From Cerina litoralis (lineage in GTDB: Bacteria > Bacteroidota > Bacteroidia > Flavobacteriales > Flavobacteriaceae): 64,000 nt of DNA. The stretch covers positions 1 to 64,000 of the forward strand of contig JAIRBC010000001.1 of NCBI GenBank assembly GCA_022008415.1. Reading direction: 5' to 3'. Position numbers and translations under genes: made by a program. Shown here piece after piece: positions 11,164-20,843 of this stretch. The notes under the pieces were generated by a model that did not search any database, had not been told where the DNA came from, and saw only the letters and a program-made list of their open reading frames with translations. Each line of letters begins with the position of its first letter. The stretch's first letter is position 1.

Positions 11164-12237
11164 CTACAAAACAGATAAACTTCCCCCCTTATACTGATTT
11201 TCATAATATTCCTGATAGGCCCCCGAAGTTACATGATTAAGCCATTCTTGATTATCCAAATACCAATCGATGGTCTTAGCCAGACCTTCCTCAAAAGTCA
11301 CGGAAGGTTTCCAGCCCAATTCTCTATTAATTTTGCTGGCATCGATGGCGTATCGCAGATCATGCCCGGGACGATCCTTCACGTAGCTGATCAATTTTTC
11401 GGAAGTCCCTTCGGGCCGATCCAGTTTTTGATCCATTAGACGGCACAATAACTTTATTAAATCGATATTTTGCCATTCGTTAAATCCCCCGATATTATAG
11501 GTTTCACCGTTCTTCCCTTTGTGAAACACCAAGTCTATGGCCGCCGCATGATCTTCCACATACAACCAATCCCGGGTATATTTCCCATCTCCATAGACGG
11601 GGAGGGATTTGTTATGGATCACATTATTGATAAACAAGGGTATTAATTTCTCAGGAAAATGGTTGGGCCCATAATTATTGGAGCAATTGCTGATCACGTA
11701 CGGGAGCCCATAGGTTTCTCCATAGGCCCTCACAAAATGGTCCGAACTGGCCTTGGAGGCCGAATAGGGGGAATTGGGGTCGTATGCGGTGGTTTCCGTA
11801 AATAATCCGTTTGGACCCAGTGAACCGTACACTTCATCCGTGCTTACGTGATAAAAACGTTGCCCATCTTCCTTGCCCGCCCATATTTTCTTCGCCGCAT
11901 TCAGCAGGTTTACGGTGCCTAATATATTGGTCTTTACGAAAGCCAAGGGGTCGGTAATGGATCGGTCCACATGGGATTCGGCCGCCAAATGGACGACTCC
12001 GTCGAAACGGTGTTCGCTAAAAAGATTATCAATAAAACCTTGATCTACAATATCCCCTTTGATAAACCTGTAATTCGGCTCTTGCTCTATATCCCTAAGG
12101 TTTTCGAGATTCCCGGCATAGGTAAGAGCATCCAGATTGTAAATGGTGTAATTGTTGTATTTCTTAACAAATCTTCTTACCACGTGCGAGCCAATAAATC
12201 CCGCTCCGCCAGTAATCAAAATGTTTTTCAATACCAT
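11164..12237 (-). CDS. rmlB: dTDP-glucose 4,6-dehydratase
   Basis: RmlB converts dTDP-glucose to dTDP-4-keto-6-deoxyglucose with tightly bound NAD. The extended SDR fold shows LITGGAGFIGSHVVRRF at the N-terminus, STDEVYGSLG near residue 124 and the catalytic YSASKASSDHFVRAY near 158. An upstream ATG at 12297 would add 20 residues that do not belong to the family and would overlap the Wzz gene, so the ATG at 12237 (MVLKNILITGG) is chosen. This leaves 11 nt to the stop of the gene before it. The protein is then 357 residues, as expected. Confidence 0.95.
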   Translation of the reverse strand: MVLKNILITGGAGFIGSHVVRRFVKKYNNYTIYNLDALTYAGNLENLRDIEQEPNYRFIKGDIVDQGFIDNLFSEHRFDGVVHLAAESHVDRSITDPLAFVKTNILGTVNLLNAAKKIWAGKEDGQRFYHVSTDEVYGSLGPNGLFTETTAYDPNSPYSASKASSDHFVRAYGETYGLPYVISNCSNNYGPNHFPEKLIPLFINNVIHNKSLPVYGDGKYTRDWLYVEDHAAAIDLVFHKGKNGETYNIGGFNEWQNIDLIKLLCRLMDQKLDRPEGTSEKLISYVKDRPGHDLRYAIDASKINRELGWKPSVTFEEGLAKTIDWYLDNQEWLNHVTSGAYQEYYENQYKGGSLSVL

Positions 12238-12248
12238 GGGGGTTAGAA

Positions 12249-13256
12249 TTAATCGAGTTCTTTTGCTTTGCCGTTCAAATAGATCAAAAGGGACCAAAGG
12301 AAAAATAAGCCCACAAAAATAAGGGGTATCAATACATAATCTTTGGTAAAAAATACTTTGTTGACTTCTTGGGTCTGTCCAAAATTTATAATCGTTACGA
12401 TTTGATCTTGTTTTAAAAGCTCCACCTTTTTTGCCTCAGTTGTACGGATCAGCTCATTCTTGAGCTCAAATAGACCGGTAACGTTTAGGCTTTCTTTATT
12501 ATCCAGCACTATTTTATTTTCTCCCATCCCTCCACTTGAGGTCTCTCCGATCTTTTTACTGTAGTTGGCAATCAGGGTATCGACCTGTTTAATAAGTGCC
12601 GTATTTTCCTTGATCCTATCTTCCGCATTTTCCCTATATATAGAGGTCAAATTTTTGTAAAAAGGATTAGAATTAATATAAGTCATCAATTTTTCGGCAT
12701 AATCATGGCCAGTAGCCGCCTCCTTATAATAAAACGTAATTCTGTGACTGAGGGTGGTTTTTTTGGAAATTTCTTCCTTTATAACTTGCTGAACATAAGA
12801 GTTCTCCTGAAATTTCTCCAAAAGCTCTAGATATTTCATATCAATCTCAGAATTCCCTTGCCCGCCAATCCCCGAGACAGGCTCGATCTCCACATGGAAG
12901 CCATCCAAATGGGCCACATCGATACCCAAAGGTTTAAAAAACGCCGTATCCTTGGCTTTAATATTGGCCTCGATCTCATCGACAATGTCGTATAAATAGC
13001 TTTTACTGTCCAGATTGGGCTCCACGATTACCTCTGTTTTAAGGGATTGGGAGGACAGGCTTTTTAAGACCAATCCTATGATAAACCCTGCAATCACTAA
13101 GCCCGCTAGGATAAGGATATTCCTTTTAAAATACAGGAATACCCTTAAAAAGGCATTAAATAGATTTCTAAACCCATTTCCGATCATTCGGAACAATTGC
13201 CCCAAATCTACTTCGTCCGTAGGGGGAGGGGTCTGTGGTTGCAAATCTTTGGCCAT
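12249..13256 (-). CDS. Wzz-like chain-length determinant protein
   Basis: This 335-residue inner-membrane protein has the polysaccharide co-polymerase layout: a short cytoplasmic N-terminus, a membrane helix at about residues 45-65 (NILILAGLVIAGFIIGLVL), a long periplasmic part with helical segments, and a second membrane helix near the C-terminus (about residues 305-325, YVLIPLIFVGLFFLWSLLI). Such proteins set the modal length of the polymer. There is no kinase domain, so it is not a BY-kinase fusion. It begins 3 nt after the stop of the DUF6909-like gene and ends 11 nt before rmlB. Confidence 0.75.
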   Translation of the reverse strand: MAKDLQPQTPPPTDEVDLGQLFRMIGNGFRNLFNAFLRVFLYFKRNILILAGLVIAGFIIGLVLKSLSSQSLKTEVIVEPNLDSKSYLYDIVDEIEANIKAKDTAFFKPLGIDVAHLDGFHVEIEPVSGIGGQGNSEIDMKYLELLEKFQENSYVQQVIKEEISKKTTLSHRITFYYKEAATGHDYAEKLMTYINSNPFYKNLTSIYRENAEDRIKENTALIKQVDTLIANYSKKIGETSSGGMGENKIVLDNKESLNVTGLFELKNELIRTTEAKKVELLKQDQIVTIINFGQTQEVNKVFFTKDYVLIPLIFVGLFFLWSLLIYLNGKAKELD

Positions 13257-13259
13257 AAA

Positions 13260-14936
13260 TTATGAATTGAAAATTTGTGTCAATATCTTATCCGTTATCA
13301 AATAGGTGGGCTTTACCCCAGTGGTTCCCAGCCCTCCAGAAGCCAGGGTACTCCCCGTCTCCAAAGGATTGTCCGAGGCATAGTAGGCATAGCGTACCTT
13401 GACGTCCTCCCGTATGCTTTTCCGGATCTTGGATGCCGACTGGATTGCTTTTTGGTAATGAACCCCTTCCATTTCCAACCCGATCGCATTCCAGGTAGAT
13501 TCATTAAAAAACCTCAGGATATCCTTGTTCTGTAATGAGGTTCCCAAAACGGTTACCATTGTGCCGTCCAAAACCTTTAATCCGTTTCCGGAAAAATGGT
13601 CCGGCACCAATTCGTTTTCAAAAGGATAATTGTCTGCGGTCCCCTCAAAAATATGTGCGGTCGGTATCATCAAATCTCCCTTTCCACCTTCCAAAATTCC
13701 AGCCTTCCCCATTATTGAAATGGATTCGACATTCAAAAATACCATTTGGTTTTTCTTGATGGCGTAGGGCTTTAAAAGTTCGTCTATGGTCTCAAACGCC
13801 TGTTCTCCAAACGCATAATCCATGACAAAGATAATAGGTTTTTTTTCATTGGGAAGGTCTTTGGGCAATTCGTACCCGCATACCCCATCGCCAAACTTTG
13901 CCGTATCGAATATCTGGACATCTATGCTCGTACCGGAACTGTCCTCGATAAAGATCATTCCATTTTTTAAAGCTGCGGCATGGACCTTAGCCTGATTGGC
14001 CATATTGCTCGGGGAACTCAAGGCCTCATAAATTTTTAAATTGTCAAATCCAACAAACTCCTTCTTTAAAGTCTTGCGGGCAAAAAGGGAATTCATGATA
14101 CTGTGCATATTGGCACTAATAATGTGCAGGGGCCTATGCATAATTCCATGTTCCCTGAGGGCTTCTTTTATAGTTGTGGCCCACCGTTCGCCGTGAATAT
14201 GATGTCCCAACCTCTCCCTCAACAGGGCCCCAAATGTTATCGTCCTTTTGTTGTCCAGGGTTTCTTCTTCAATGGCGATCTTTCCCAACCAATATATTAT
14301 ACCGAGGAATCTGTCCGGATGTTTTTTGGTGCCCAATTTTTTGTGGATTTCCATGACCTCTTCAAAAGATCGCCCCAAAATATTGGCTAAATGTATCAAT
14401 GACACCTCCCTTTCTTCCTGGGTAAGTTCCTTTTTTTTAATGGCGGCTTCCAATTTTGCCCAGTCCCTGATCGTGTTATCGGTATCCTCTATAAGTACCT
14501 TCCGGCTAATTTTCTGGGATTCGATAAATAAAAAGGTAAGATGGGTAAGAATATCGTATATATCGGAACGGCCCCTGGTAATCTCAATATTCATTTGTTC
14601 ATCGTCGATCCTATAGCAGTTCCTCCTTCTTTTTATGGGAATGATCGGTTTAAAATGGGATTTATCGTACCCTTCATCCGAGGTAAGATTGATAAAACGA
14701 CACTGTTCTATGCCTTCCGGAAGACGCTCCAAAACATAGATCAGCCCATTTAATTCGGATTTTTCCTCAGCGATAGAACCGTATATTTCGGGACGTAACT
14801 GCAACAGTGCATTTCTAAGGGTTTCCCCCGAAACGCCAGAGGGCTTATAAAACCCCCTATTAAACAAGTGTCGCATGGTAATATACAGGCGTTCAATAGC
14901 GTTGGTAGATTCCCGTGCCCTGGTCGTATTTTTCAC
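13260..14936 (-). CDS. conserved flavobacterial protein, probably DUF6909, phosphorylase-like C-terminus
   Basis: The 558-residue soluble protein resembles a family conserved in Flavobacteriia that I believe is catalogued as DUF6909 (from memory, not searched). The N-terminal half is helical and charged. The C-terminal half has features of the nucleoside-phosphorylase superfamily: an IFEGTADNYPF segment near residue 435, GLEMEGVHYQKAI near 495 (compare the Met-Glu-containing ribose site of phosphorylases) and YASDNPLETGSTLASGG near 525. It has no signal peptide. It is followed after 3 nt by the Wzz-like gene, so it heads the polysaccharide operon or is coupled to it. A reaction cannot be assigned. 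Confidence 0.6.
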   Translation of the reverse strand: MKNTTRARESTNAIERLYITMRHLFNRGFYKPSGVSGETLRNALLQLRPEIYGSIAEEKSELNGLIYVLERLPEGIEQCRFINLTSDEGYDKSHFKPIIPIKRRRNCYRIDDEQMNIEITRGRSDIYDILTHLTFLFIESQKISRKVLIEDTDNTIRDWAKLEAAIKKKELTQEEREVSLIHLANILGRSFEEVMEIHKKLGTKKHPDRFLGIIYWLGKIAIEEETLDNKRTITFGALLRERLGHHIHGERWATTIKEALREHGIMHRPLHIISANMHSIMNSLFARKTLKKEFVGFDNLKIYEALSSPSNMANQAKVHAAALKNGMIFIEDSSGTSIDVQIFDTAKFGDGVCGYELPKDLPNEKKPIIFVMDYAFGEQAFETIDELLKPYAIKKNQMVFLNVESISIMGKAGILEGGKGDLMIPTAHIFEGTADNYPFENELVPDHFSGNGLKVLDGTMVTVLGTSLQNKDILRFFNESTWNAIGLEMEGVHYQKAIQSASKIRKSIREDVKVRYAYYASDNPLETGSTLASGGLGTTGVKPTYLITDKILTQIFNS

Positions 14937-15129
14937 ACGTTTAAATTTTTGTAATTACCAGATAATAAGATATTAAATTCCTTGTTCGCGGACCGGTGTT
15001 TAAACCCTTGGATGTTAAAAAATTATCGTTTCCAATGTGTAAAGATTAATTTAGACACCGCAGCTTTATCTCAATTTTGCACACAAAAGAATGCCCGCAA
15101 AATTACATTAAATTTTAATGAATATTTTA

Positions 15130-16632
15130 TCAATGCTCCTTTATATAGGAATTCAGGCCATCGGCCAGTTTGCGATCGTTGGCCAAACGCTGTATCTTAT
15201 TCTGCCCGCCCAACTTTCCAATGGAATCCATATAAGAGCGAAAACCACCCGTCTTAATCCGGGTTATTTTTAGGGGCTGTAGCACCTTCCCTTGAATTAG
15301 ATCGAAATAATAACTGTTCTGTTTCTGTAAGGAGGTGTCCAGCAGTTCACAAAACTTCGGGAAATCACCTGGCAGCTGTTCAAACTCTACAAACCATTCA
15401 TGATAGGGAAGTTCATTGTTTGCAGGATTAATTTTCGGGGCCACGGTGAATTCGTTTATCCGAGCTCCACTAGCCTCTATAGCCGTTTTCATAGCCTCCT
15501 CGACTTCCTTGGCGATTACGTGTTCCCCAAACGCCGAAATAAAATGTTTGATCCTGCCGGAAACCACTATTTTATAGGGGGCTAACGAAACAAACCGAAC
15601 GGTATCCCCTAGATTATAGGCCCAAAGCCCCGCATTTGTGGATATTATCATTACGTAGTCTATCCCAATTTCGACATCCTTTATCGTTAACCGCTTTGGG
15701 TTCTCCATGTAAAATTCCGATGTCCTGACAAATTCGTAGAAAATGCCCGAATCCAGCAACAACAACATTCCCTTGTCCGCTTGGGAATCCTGATAGGCAA
15801 AAAATCCTTCGCTTGCCGGAAAAAGCTCTATACTATCTACTTTCCTCCCGATCAAGTTTTCAAACTTGGACCGATAGGGTTCGTAGTTCACTCCACCGTA
15901 TATAAACAATTGAAAATTCTTAAAGAGATCGCCCACCTTTTTCCCCGTCTTGGCGTTTAATTTCTCAAAATACATTTGCACCCAGGAAGGAATACCAGCG
16001 ATAACCGACATATTCTGGCCCTGGGTCTCCTCAATGATTGCGTCTACCTTGGTTTCCCAATCGGCGATACAATTGGTCTCCCAGCTTGGAAGTCTGTTCT
16101 TTTGTAAATATCTGGGCACATAATGGGCAGAAATTCCCGATAACCTGCCTAATTTTATACCGTTTTTTTCCTGTAACTCTGGGCTCCCTTGTAAAAAAAT
16201 CATTTTTCCGTCCACGAAGTCGGCATTTCCCGTTTCGTGTATATAGCTGAGAATGGCATTGCGGGAAGCCGCTACCTGATATTTTATCGATTCGGCAGTA
16301 ATTGGAATATACTTTGCCCCGGAAGTCGTGCCCGAAGTCTTGGCAAAATAGGCCGGTTTCCCAGGCCAAAGCACGTTTTCTTCACCGTTGAGCACTTTTT
16401 CGACATATTCCTTCAAGTCTTCATAATCCCTTATGGGAACCCGTTTTAAAAAATCGGCATACGATTTTATCTCGTCAAAATTATGGTCCTTCCCAAATAG
16501 GGTGGTCCTACCTGTTGCAATCAGGTCGGCAAAAACCCTTTCCTGGGTTTCATGAGGTTTACCCGACCATGTTAAGGTCTTTGCAGCAATTCTCTTTGCA
16601 AATATTTTGGCAGCAAAGGATTTTAGGGACAT
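15130..16632 (-). CDS. GH3 auxin-responsive promoter family protein (acyl-adenylate enzyme)
   Basis: This 500-residue protein belongs to the GH3 branch of acyl-adenylating enzymes, which in plants join amino acids to plant hormones; the bacterial substrates are unknown. The ATP-binding motif TSGTTSGAKYIPIT lies near residue 110, a second nucleotide motif in YGGVNYEPYRSKF near 237, and GLWAYNLGDTVRFVS near 335. The C-terminal domain has FISAFGEHVIAKEVEEAM (conserved Gly-Glu hinge region). The length is normal. It is 95 nt downstream of the M23 peptidase gene on the same strand. Confidence 0.88.
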   Translation of the reverse strand: MSLKSFAAKIFAKRIAAKTLTWSGKPHETQERVFADLIATGRTTLFGKDHNFDEIKSYADFLKRVPIRDYEDLKEYVEKVLNGEENVLWPGKPAYFAKTSGTTSGAKYIPITAESIKYQVAASRNAILSYIHETGNADFVDGKMIFLQGSPELQEKNGIKLGRLSGISAHYVPRYLQKNRLPSWETNCIADWETKVDAIIEETQGQNMSVIAGIPSWVQMYFEKLNAKTGKKVGDLFKNFQLFIYGGVNYEPYRSKFENLIGRKVDSIELFPASEGFFAYQDSQADKGMLLLLDSGIFYEFVRTSEFYMENPKRLTIKDVEIGIDYVMIISTNAGLWAYNLGDTVRFVSLAPYKIVVSGRIKHFISAFGEHVIAKEVEEAMKTAIEASGARINEFTVAPKINPANNELPYHEWFVEFEQLPGDFPKFCELLDTSLQKQNSYYFDLIQGKVLQPLKITRIKTGGFRSYMDSIGKLGGQNKIQRLANDRKLADGLNSYIKEH

Positions 16633-16727
16633 AGCATATTATTTAAGGCTTGCTTATACCGTAAAATGTCTGATGCTTAAAGTTCGAGAACGAGGCTGGC
16701 GCAGTAATCGGACTTTATGATCAGAGA

Positions 16728-17597
16728 TTATTTAAAATCGATATAATCCATCGGGTTTACCGGGGTTCCGTTCCGCCAAAGTTCAAAATGAAGATGGGGT
16801 CCCGTAGTAAATTCGCCCGTATTACCTATGGAAGCGATTACTTCACCGGCCCGGACAAAATCTCCTTGCTCCTTGTTTAACGAGCCATTGTGTTTGTATA
16901 CCGATATCAAGCCGTTCTTGTGTTCCAAAATTATAACGTATCCCGTTTCGGCCGTCCACTCCGAAAAAATTACGGTACCATCTGCAACGGCCTTTACCGG
17001 AGTGTCCCGCGGGGCCACGACATCAACCGCATAATGCTTTTTTTCGGCATCGTAATTCTGGGATATCACCCCTCCTACAGGAGGAAAAAGTTGTAGATGT
17101 ATGTTGTGGACATCGCGTTCAAAAAGATTGTATTTATCTTCTAAGGCAACTTGGGCCCTGAGCATTGAATCTTGTTTTATAGGTGTTAAATCTACCGAAG
17201 AAGGATCCACCTTAAATTGTTCAAAGAGAGAATCCCTATTTACGGGATTGTTTTCCACGTCGCCCCTGAGCACCTTTCGGATATTATCTAAATACTTATT
17301 GGTATAATTAAGTACGGTTACCAAGGAATCCGTCTTATAGGTCAATTCTGTGGCCTGTCGTTTTAATTTAGTGGACGAATATCCGGGGATATATTCCCTT
17401 AGGGGGGTAAACGCAATTAATAAAATGGTGAAACCAATAAGGACAATAATGAAAAGAGAGCCCGTTACAAAAACATTCAACCGACTCAATTTAAAGGATA
17501 TCTTTTCTTCAAAAGTACTTTCATTTAAAATTACCAAACGATACTTGTGCAGTAGTTTCTTTTTGATTTCCTTTCTCTTTTCAACTTTTTTGGCCAT
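16728..17597 (-). CDS. membrane-anchored M23 (LytM) family peptidase
   Basis: The protein is a 289-residue single-pass membrane protein with a periplasmic LytM domain that would cut or regulate cutting of peptidoglycan cross-links. A membrane helix lies at about residues 45-65, a helical stalk follows, and the LytM domain holds the zinc ligands in HYAVDVVAPR (first His and Asp) and GPHLHFELW (HxH) near the C-terminus, so it looks catalytically complete. An ATG at 17651 would add 18 residues, but a TATCTTTG promoter box lies between the two starts. The ATG at 17597 (MAKKVEKRKE) is therefore preferred. Confidence 0.9.
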   Translation of the reverse strand: MAKKVEKRKEIKKKLLHKYRLVILNESTFEEKISFKLSRLNVFVTGSLFIIVLIGFTILLIAFTPLREYIPGYSSTKLKRQATELTYKTDSLVTVLNYTNKYLDNIRKVLRGDVENNPVNRDSLFEQFKVDPSSVDLTPIKQDSMLRAQVALEDKYNLFERDVHNIHLQLFPPVGGVISQNYDAEKKHYAVDVVAPRDTPVKAVADGTVIFSEWTAETGYVIILEHKNGLISVYKHNGSLNKEQGDFVRAGEVIASIGNTGEFTTGPHLHFELWRNGTPVNPMDYIDFK

Positions 17598-17603
17598 AGA
17601 ATA

Positions 17604-17611
17604 CAAAGATA
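17604..17611 (-). promoter_or_regulatory. -7 promoter box (TATCTTTG) touching the M23 start codon
   Basis: TATCTTTG ends 6 nt before the ATG at 17597. With the usual 6-7 nt from box to transcription start, the transcript would begin at or next to the ATG, so the mRNA would be nearly leaderless. No TTG is found at the ideal -33 distance (the nearest is 24 nt upstream), so this is a moderate call. Confidence 0.45.
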
Positions 17612-17996
17612 AGCTTAGAATTGAATTTTTAAGGTACAATTTTATATCCAATCCATCTTTTACAAAGAAGATACTTCGCGAAACTTAACATGGCTCCCTA
17701 GGGAGTAAAGGATCCGGATCAAGGGTACCCGAAGCCCAAAAAACGGACCAGAGCGTTTTTTTGTGCAAGTTAAAATATTTTTCATGGGCAAGATATTGTA
17801 CTCCCGCAACCTTTAAACCCAAATTTTCGTGTCTTTCCCTTTCCCTTTTCTCCCGCCGTTTCTAGATTATATTTTCTGCCTCAACTATGGCTATGCTTGA
17901 TAATTTTGCCTAAGGAAACAAAAAATTAAACCCGTCTGGATGGAACGGGCAGGCTTCCCGAAATTCCCAGCATTAAAAATGCCAGAAGTATAACAC
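17612..17996. other. intergenic region between M23 and tatA
   Basis: About 385 bp between divergent genes. Apart from the repeat copy at 17931-17953 and the promoter elements at its ends, I see no open frame, RNA gene or strong hairpin here. Confidence 0.5.
17931..17953. repeat. dispersed intergenic repeat, copy 1 (CCCG...CGGGCAGG)
   Basis: Diverged copy of a 23-24 bp sequence that starts CCCGYCTG and ends GGGCAGG. Two other copies lie at 35617-35640 and 48264-48286, all in intergenic DNA. The ends CCCG and CGGG can pair. Confidence 0.5.
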
Positions 17997-18024
17997 TTTG
18001 CTTATTACTTTTTTAGTATATTTG
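17997..18024 (+). promoter_or_regulatory. tatA promoter (TTTG - N16 - TATATTTG)
   Basis: TTTG at 17997-18000 and TATATTTG at 18017-18024 match the Bacteroidota -33/-7 promoter pattern. The predicted transcription start is near 18031, 15 nt before the ATG at 18046. This also argues against the upstream in-frame start at 17998, which would lie inside the promoter. Confidence 0.7.
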
Positions 18025-18045
18025 CTATATCAAAAATTGATTACC

Positions 18046-18234
18046 ATGGTATCATTATTTACTTTTTTAGTGATTGGCGCGCCCCAAATCATATTAATTG
18101 TCGTCGTTGTACTTTTGTTGTTCGGCGGGAAAAAAATCCCTGAATTGATGAGGGGTCTTGGAAGTGGCATTAAGGAATTTAAGGATGCCTCCAAGGATGA
18201 CGAAAAAAAAATTGAAAATAAAAACGAACTTTAA
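18046..18234 (+). CDS. tatA: Sec-independent translocase subunit TatA
   Basis: This 62-residue protein is the small pore-forming subunit of the twin-arginine translocase. It has a membrane helix ([20 protein letters not shown], about residues 14-33), the diagnostic FGGKKIPEL hinge, an amphipathic helix ([14 protein letters not shown]) and a charged tail. It is monocistronic here, with its own promoter and terminator; tatC is not in the window. It is relevant to this region because several leaders encoded further on (21.8-49 kb) look like Tat signals. Confidence 0.95.
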   Translation: MVSLFTFLVIGAPQIILIVVVVLLLFGGKKIPELMRGLGSGIKEFKDASKDDEKKIENKNEL

Positions 18235-18260
18235 GATTACGGGCAAGTAATAACAGCCAT

Positions 18261-18295
18261 AAAAAGGCATCCACGGTCGTGGATGCCTTTTTTTT
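18261..18295 (+). terminator. rho-independent terminator after tatA
   Basis: A long perfect stem (GGCATCCACG / CGTGGATGCC, extended by A/T pairs) with a minimal loop is followed by eight T residues. It begins 26 nt after the tatA stop. Confidence 0.9.
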
Positions 18296-18610
18296 GTTCA
18301 AATTTTCATATTTTGGCACACCCTCCTCAGTCTTTTTTGAATGCCTTGTGGCTTTTCAAAGCAATTTATTGAAGGCTTACCGTGTAATAAATCGCTAAAA
18401 CACTGGTTTTCACGACAAAAACACTCTATTTCACAACAAATAATTAACCGAACGCATCACTTCCCCTACATTCGCCGTTAGTTAAATAGGTATTGGAGCT
18501 CACAGTAAAAATACCCTCGTTTCATTTGTTCTCGAACCGCCTTACGCGGACGCTCGACCAAATAGGAAAAAATCTAGAAAAAAACAAAATTTCTTAGCAC
18601 CAAAACGGAC
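18296..18610. other. upstream region of the OmpA-family gene
   Basis: About 315 bp without an open frame. A TTCATTTG near 18520 differs from the -7 consensus by one base, but I cannot place the promoter with confidence. Confidence 0.4.
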
Positions 18611-20701
18611 ATGAAAAAGCTTCTCATCGCCCTCGTATTTTTGTTTTCGCTTCCACAATATGCCCAGGTTTCCCAAGGTAAAGACACCGAACTGGACTCT
18701 AAAGAAAATATCTCAATAGACGATGTCACTTATGATATGTTGGTCGAATCAACGAAAATCGGTAAGCCCGTCTTTAGAAAATCTTCAAAAAGAGATAGGC
18801 TTATAGCCAAGGCCGATGAATATTTTGACAAAATGTGGTATGCGGAAGCCGCCGATCTTTACGAAATGGCATTGAGTAACGAGCCGGAAGACCAGTCGAT
18901 GGAGTTGTTAGAAAAGGCCGGTGACGCCAATTACTTTAACACCAATATGGAGCGCGCCTATTATTGGTACGACCTACTTTACAAAAACTATAAAAAAGAG
19001 GTCTCTACCGACAATCTTTTCAAATATGCCAACTCCTTAAAAGGTATCGGAAAATACGGAAGAGCCAAACGCTTTATGCGGATATACAACAAAAGATATC
19101 AGAACGAGCATACCCTCAAGGTCGTGGAGGTAAAAGGTGAAGAAATGAAAAGGAAGGAGGCTATCCTGGACAACATTCTAAGCGAGGAAAGCAATTATGA
19201 AATCATGGATTTGGCAATCAATTCGGAATATTCCGATTTTTCACCCATGTTTTATCAAGATGATAAAGTCGTTTTCAGTTCGGCCATGGATTCCTCATTT
19301 CTAACTACCAGACGATACAAGTGGAACAATCAGCCCTATTTGGATCTTTATGTGGCAAAGATCAATGAAGAGTCGCAGGAACTTAAAGATGCCATGAAGT
19401 TCTCAAAAAAGATAAATACAAAATATCACGAGGCCTCGGTTACGTTTTCATCGGACAATAAGACCATGTATTTTACCCGGAACAACTACATTAAAAAATT
19501 GGGTCGGGATAAGAACGGGGTTAACAATCTTAAAATATACAAATCGGTAAAAGTAGATGGGGATTGGACAGAAGCGGTAGAATTGCCCTTTAACAGCGCA
19601 TCCTATTCTACAGGGCATCCTGCGCTTAGCTCCGATGGAAAAAAGCTGTATTTCGTATCGGATATGCCGGGGAGCATCGGCAAGACCGATATTTTCGTGG
19701 TAGACGTATTGCCCGATGGCACCTACTCTGCCCCCAAGAACCTTGGACCGGAAATAAATACGGAACAGCGGGAGATGTTCCCGTTTGTCAAAGACAACAA
19801 AATTTATTTCTCTTCCGACGGGCATACCGGCCTGGGAGGTTTGGATATTTATGAGGCTACTTACGACGAGGAAGGCTTTAATAATGTGAAAAATCTCGGG
19901 GTCCCCGTAAACAGCAATAAGGATGACTTTTCCTATATAGTAAACGAAAAAAACCAAACGGGATATTTTGCTTCCAATAGGGTTGGGGGTAAAGGTGACG
20001 ACGACATCTATTCCTTTAAGCGCTTAGTAATAGAAGAAGTTCCTGCTAATAAGAATGCCATTGCGGGGGTCGTAACGGAAAGGGTATCCGGGGAGGTTAT
20101 ACCACAGGCCTTGGTGACCCTATTGGACGAAAACAATATAAAACTTAAGGAAATGCTTACCAATGATGATGGCAGTTTTGTCTTTGAAGATTTGGAAGGA
20201 AATACCAAATACGCTATCAAGACCGCTAGAAAGGACTACTTTGAGCAAGATCAAATGGTCACGACCAAAGAGAATGAAAAGGTCGACATAGAAGTGCCAA
20301 TGAAGAAATTAAAAGAACTTATCGTTGTTGAGGATGGTGTTAAAAAATTGAAGACAGACGTTATTTACTTCAACTTCGACAAATCGCAAATACGAGATGA
20401 TGCCGGAAAAGAACTGGATAAAGTGGTCGAGGTCATGAACGAATATCCCGATATGGTCATCAAAATTGAATCCCATACGGATTCCAGGGGGAAAGCTTCC
20501 TATAATAAGTACTTATCGGACAAAAGGGCGAAATCTACCAGGGATTATCTAATCTCCAATGGAATCGATTCGCATCGAATAGAAAGCGCAATAGGATACG
20601 GGGAAGAACACCTGATCAATGGATGTGCCGATGGAGTCTCCTGTAGTAGGGAAAAGCATGAACTTAACAGGCGTTCCGAAATCATAATAGTTAAAATGTA
20701 A
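18611..20701 (+). CDS. PorE-like OmpA-family lipid/peptidoglycan-binding protein (TPR-PD40-CRD-OmpA)
   Basis: This 696-residue exported protein has a signal peptide (MKKLLIALVFLFSLPQYAQ), TPR-like helices (about residues 65-180, ADEYFDKMWYAEAADLYEMA), a PD40/WD40-type propeller (about 200-465, repeats such as GHPALSSDGKKLYFVSD), a carboxypeptidase-regulatory-like fold (about 480-570) and a C-terminal OmpA domain (about 580-696, VIYFNFDKSQIRDD). The OmpA part keeps the Cys pair NGCADGVSC and NRRSEI. This is the domain order of PorE of the type IX secretion system, but Flavobacteriia carry many paralogues, usually next to a porP/sprF gene, which is missing here. The role is therefore open: envelope anchoring or T9SS. 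Confidence 0.9.
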   Translation: MKKLLIALVFLFSLPQYAQVSQGKDTELDSKENISIDDVTYDMLVESTKIGKPVFRKSSKRDRLIAKADEYFDKMWYAEAADLYEMALSNEPEDQSMELLEKAGDANYFNTNMERAYYWYDLLYKNYKKEVSTDNLFKYANSLKGIGKYGRAKRFMRIYNKRYQNEHTLKVVEVKGEEMKRKEAILDNILSEESNYEIMDLAINSEYSDFSPMFYQDDKVVFSSAMDSSFLTTRRYKWNNQPYLDLYVAKINEESQELKDAMKFSKKINTKYHEASVTFSSDNKTMYFTRNNYIKKLGRDKNGVNNLKIYKSVKVDGDWTEAVELPFNSASYSTGHPALSSDGKKLYFVSDMPGSIGKTDIFVVDVLPDGTYSAPKNLGPEINTEQREMFPFVKDNKIYFSSDGHTGLGGLDIYEATYDEEGFNNVKNLGVPVNSNKDDFSYIVNEKNQTGYFASNRVGGKGDDDIYSFKRLVIEEVPANKNAIAGVVTERVSGEVIPQALVTLLDENNIKLKEMLTNDDGSFVFEDLEGNTKYAIKTARKDYFEQDQMVTTKENEKVDIEVPMKKLKELIVVEDGVKKLKTDVIYFNFDKSQIRDDAGKELDKVVEVMNEYPDMVIKIESHTDSRGKASYNKYLSDKRAKSTRDYLISNGIDSHRIESAIGYGEEHLINGCADGVSCSREKHELNRRSEIIIVKM

Positions 20702-20843
20702 GGGAATATCCTTGGAAAAAGTACCCCTTACAATTATCTCGAAATTTCCGAACCAAAAAAATTAAAACCAAAGGTGGGTATAAAGGAACTAAATCACATG
20801 AAATAAAATAGCCTAATCAATTTGGCAAATCAACCATTCTAAC

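Noticed and set aside
11164..12297. rmlB start at 12297
   Set aside because: It would add 20 residues unlike any RmlB and overlap the upstream gene by 49 nt; the ATG at 12237 fits the NAD-binding motif.
17598..17651. Longer N-terminus of the M23 peptidase starting at 17651
   Set aside because: A -7 promoter box lies between this start and the ATG at 17597, and the extra residues are not part of the usual protein.
18261..18295. Small RNA gene at the strong hairpin after tatA
   Set aside because: Stem plus T tract right after a stop codon is fully explained as a terminator.
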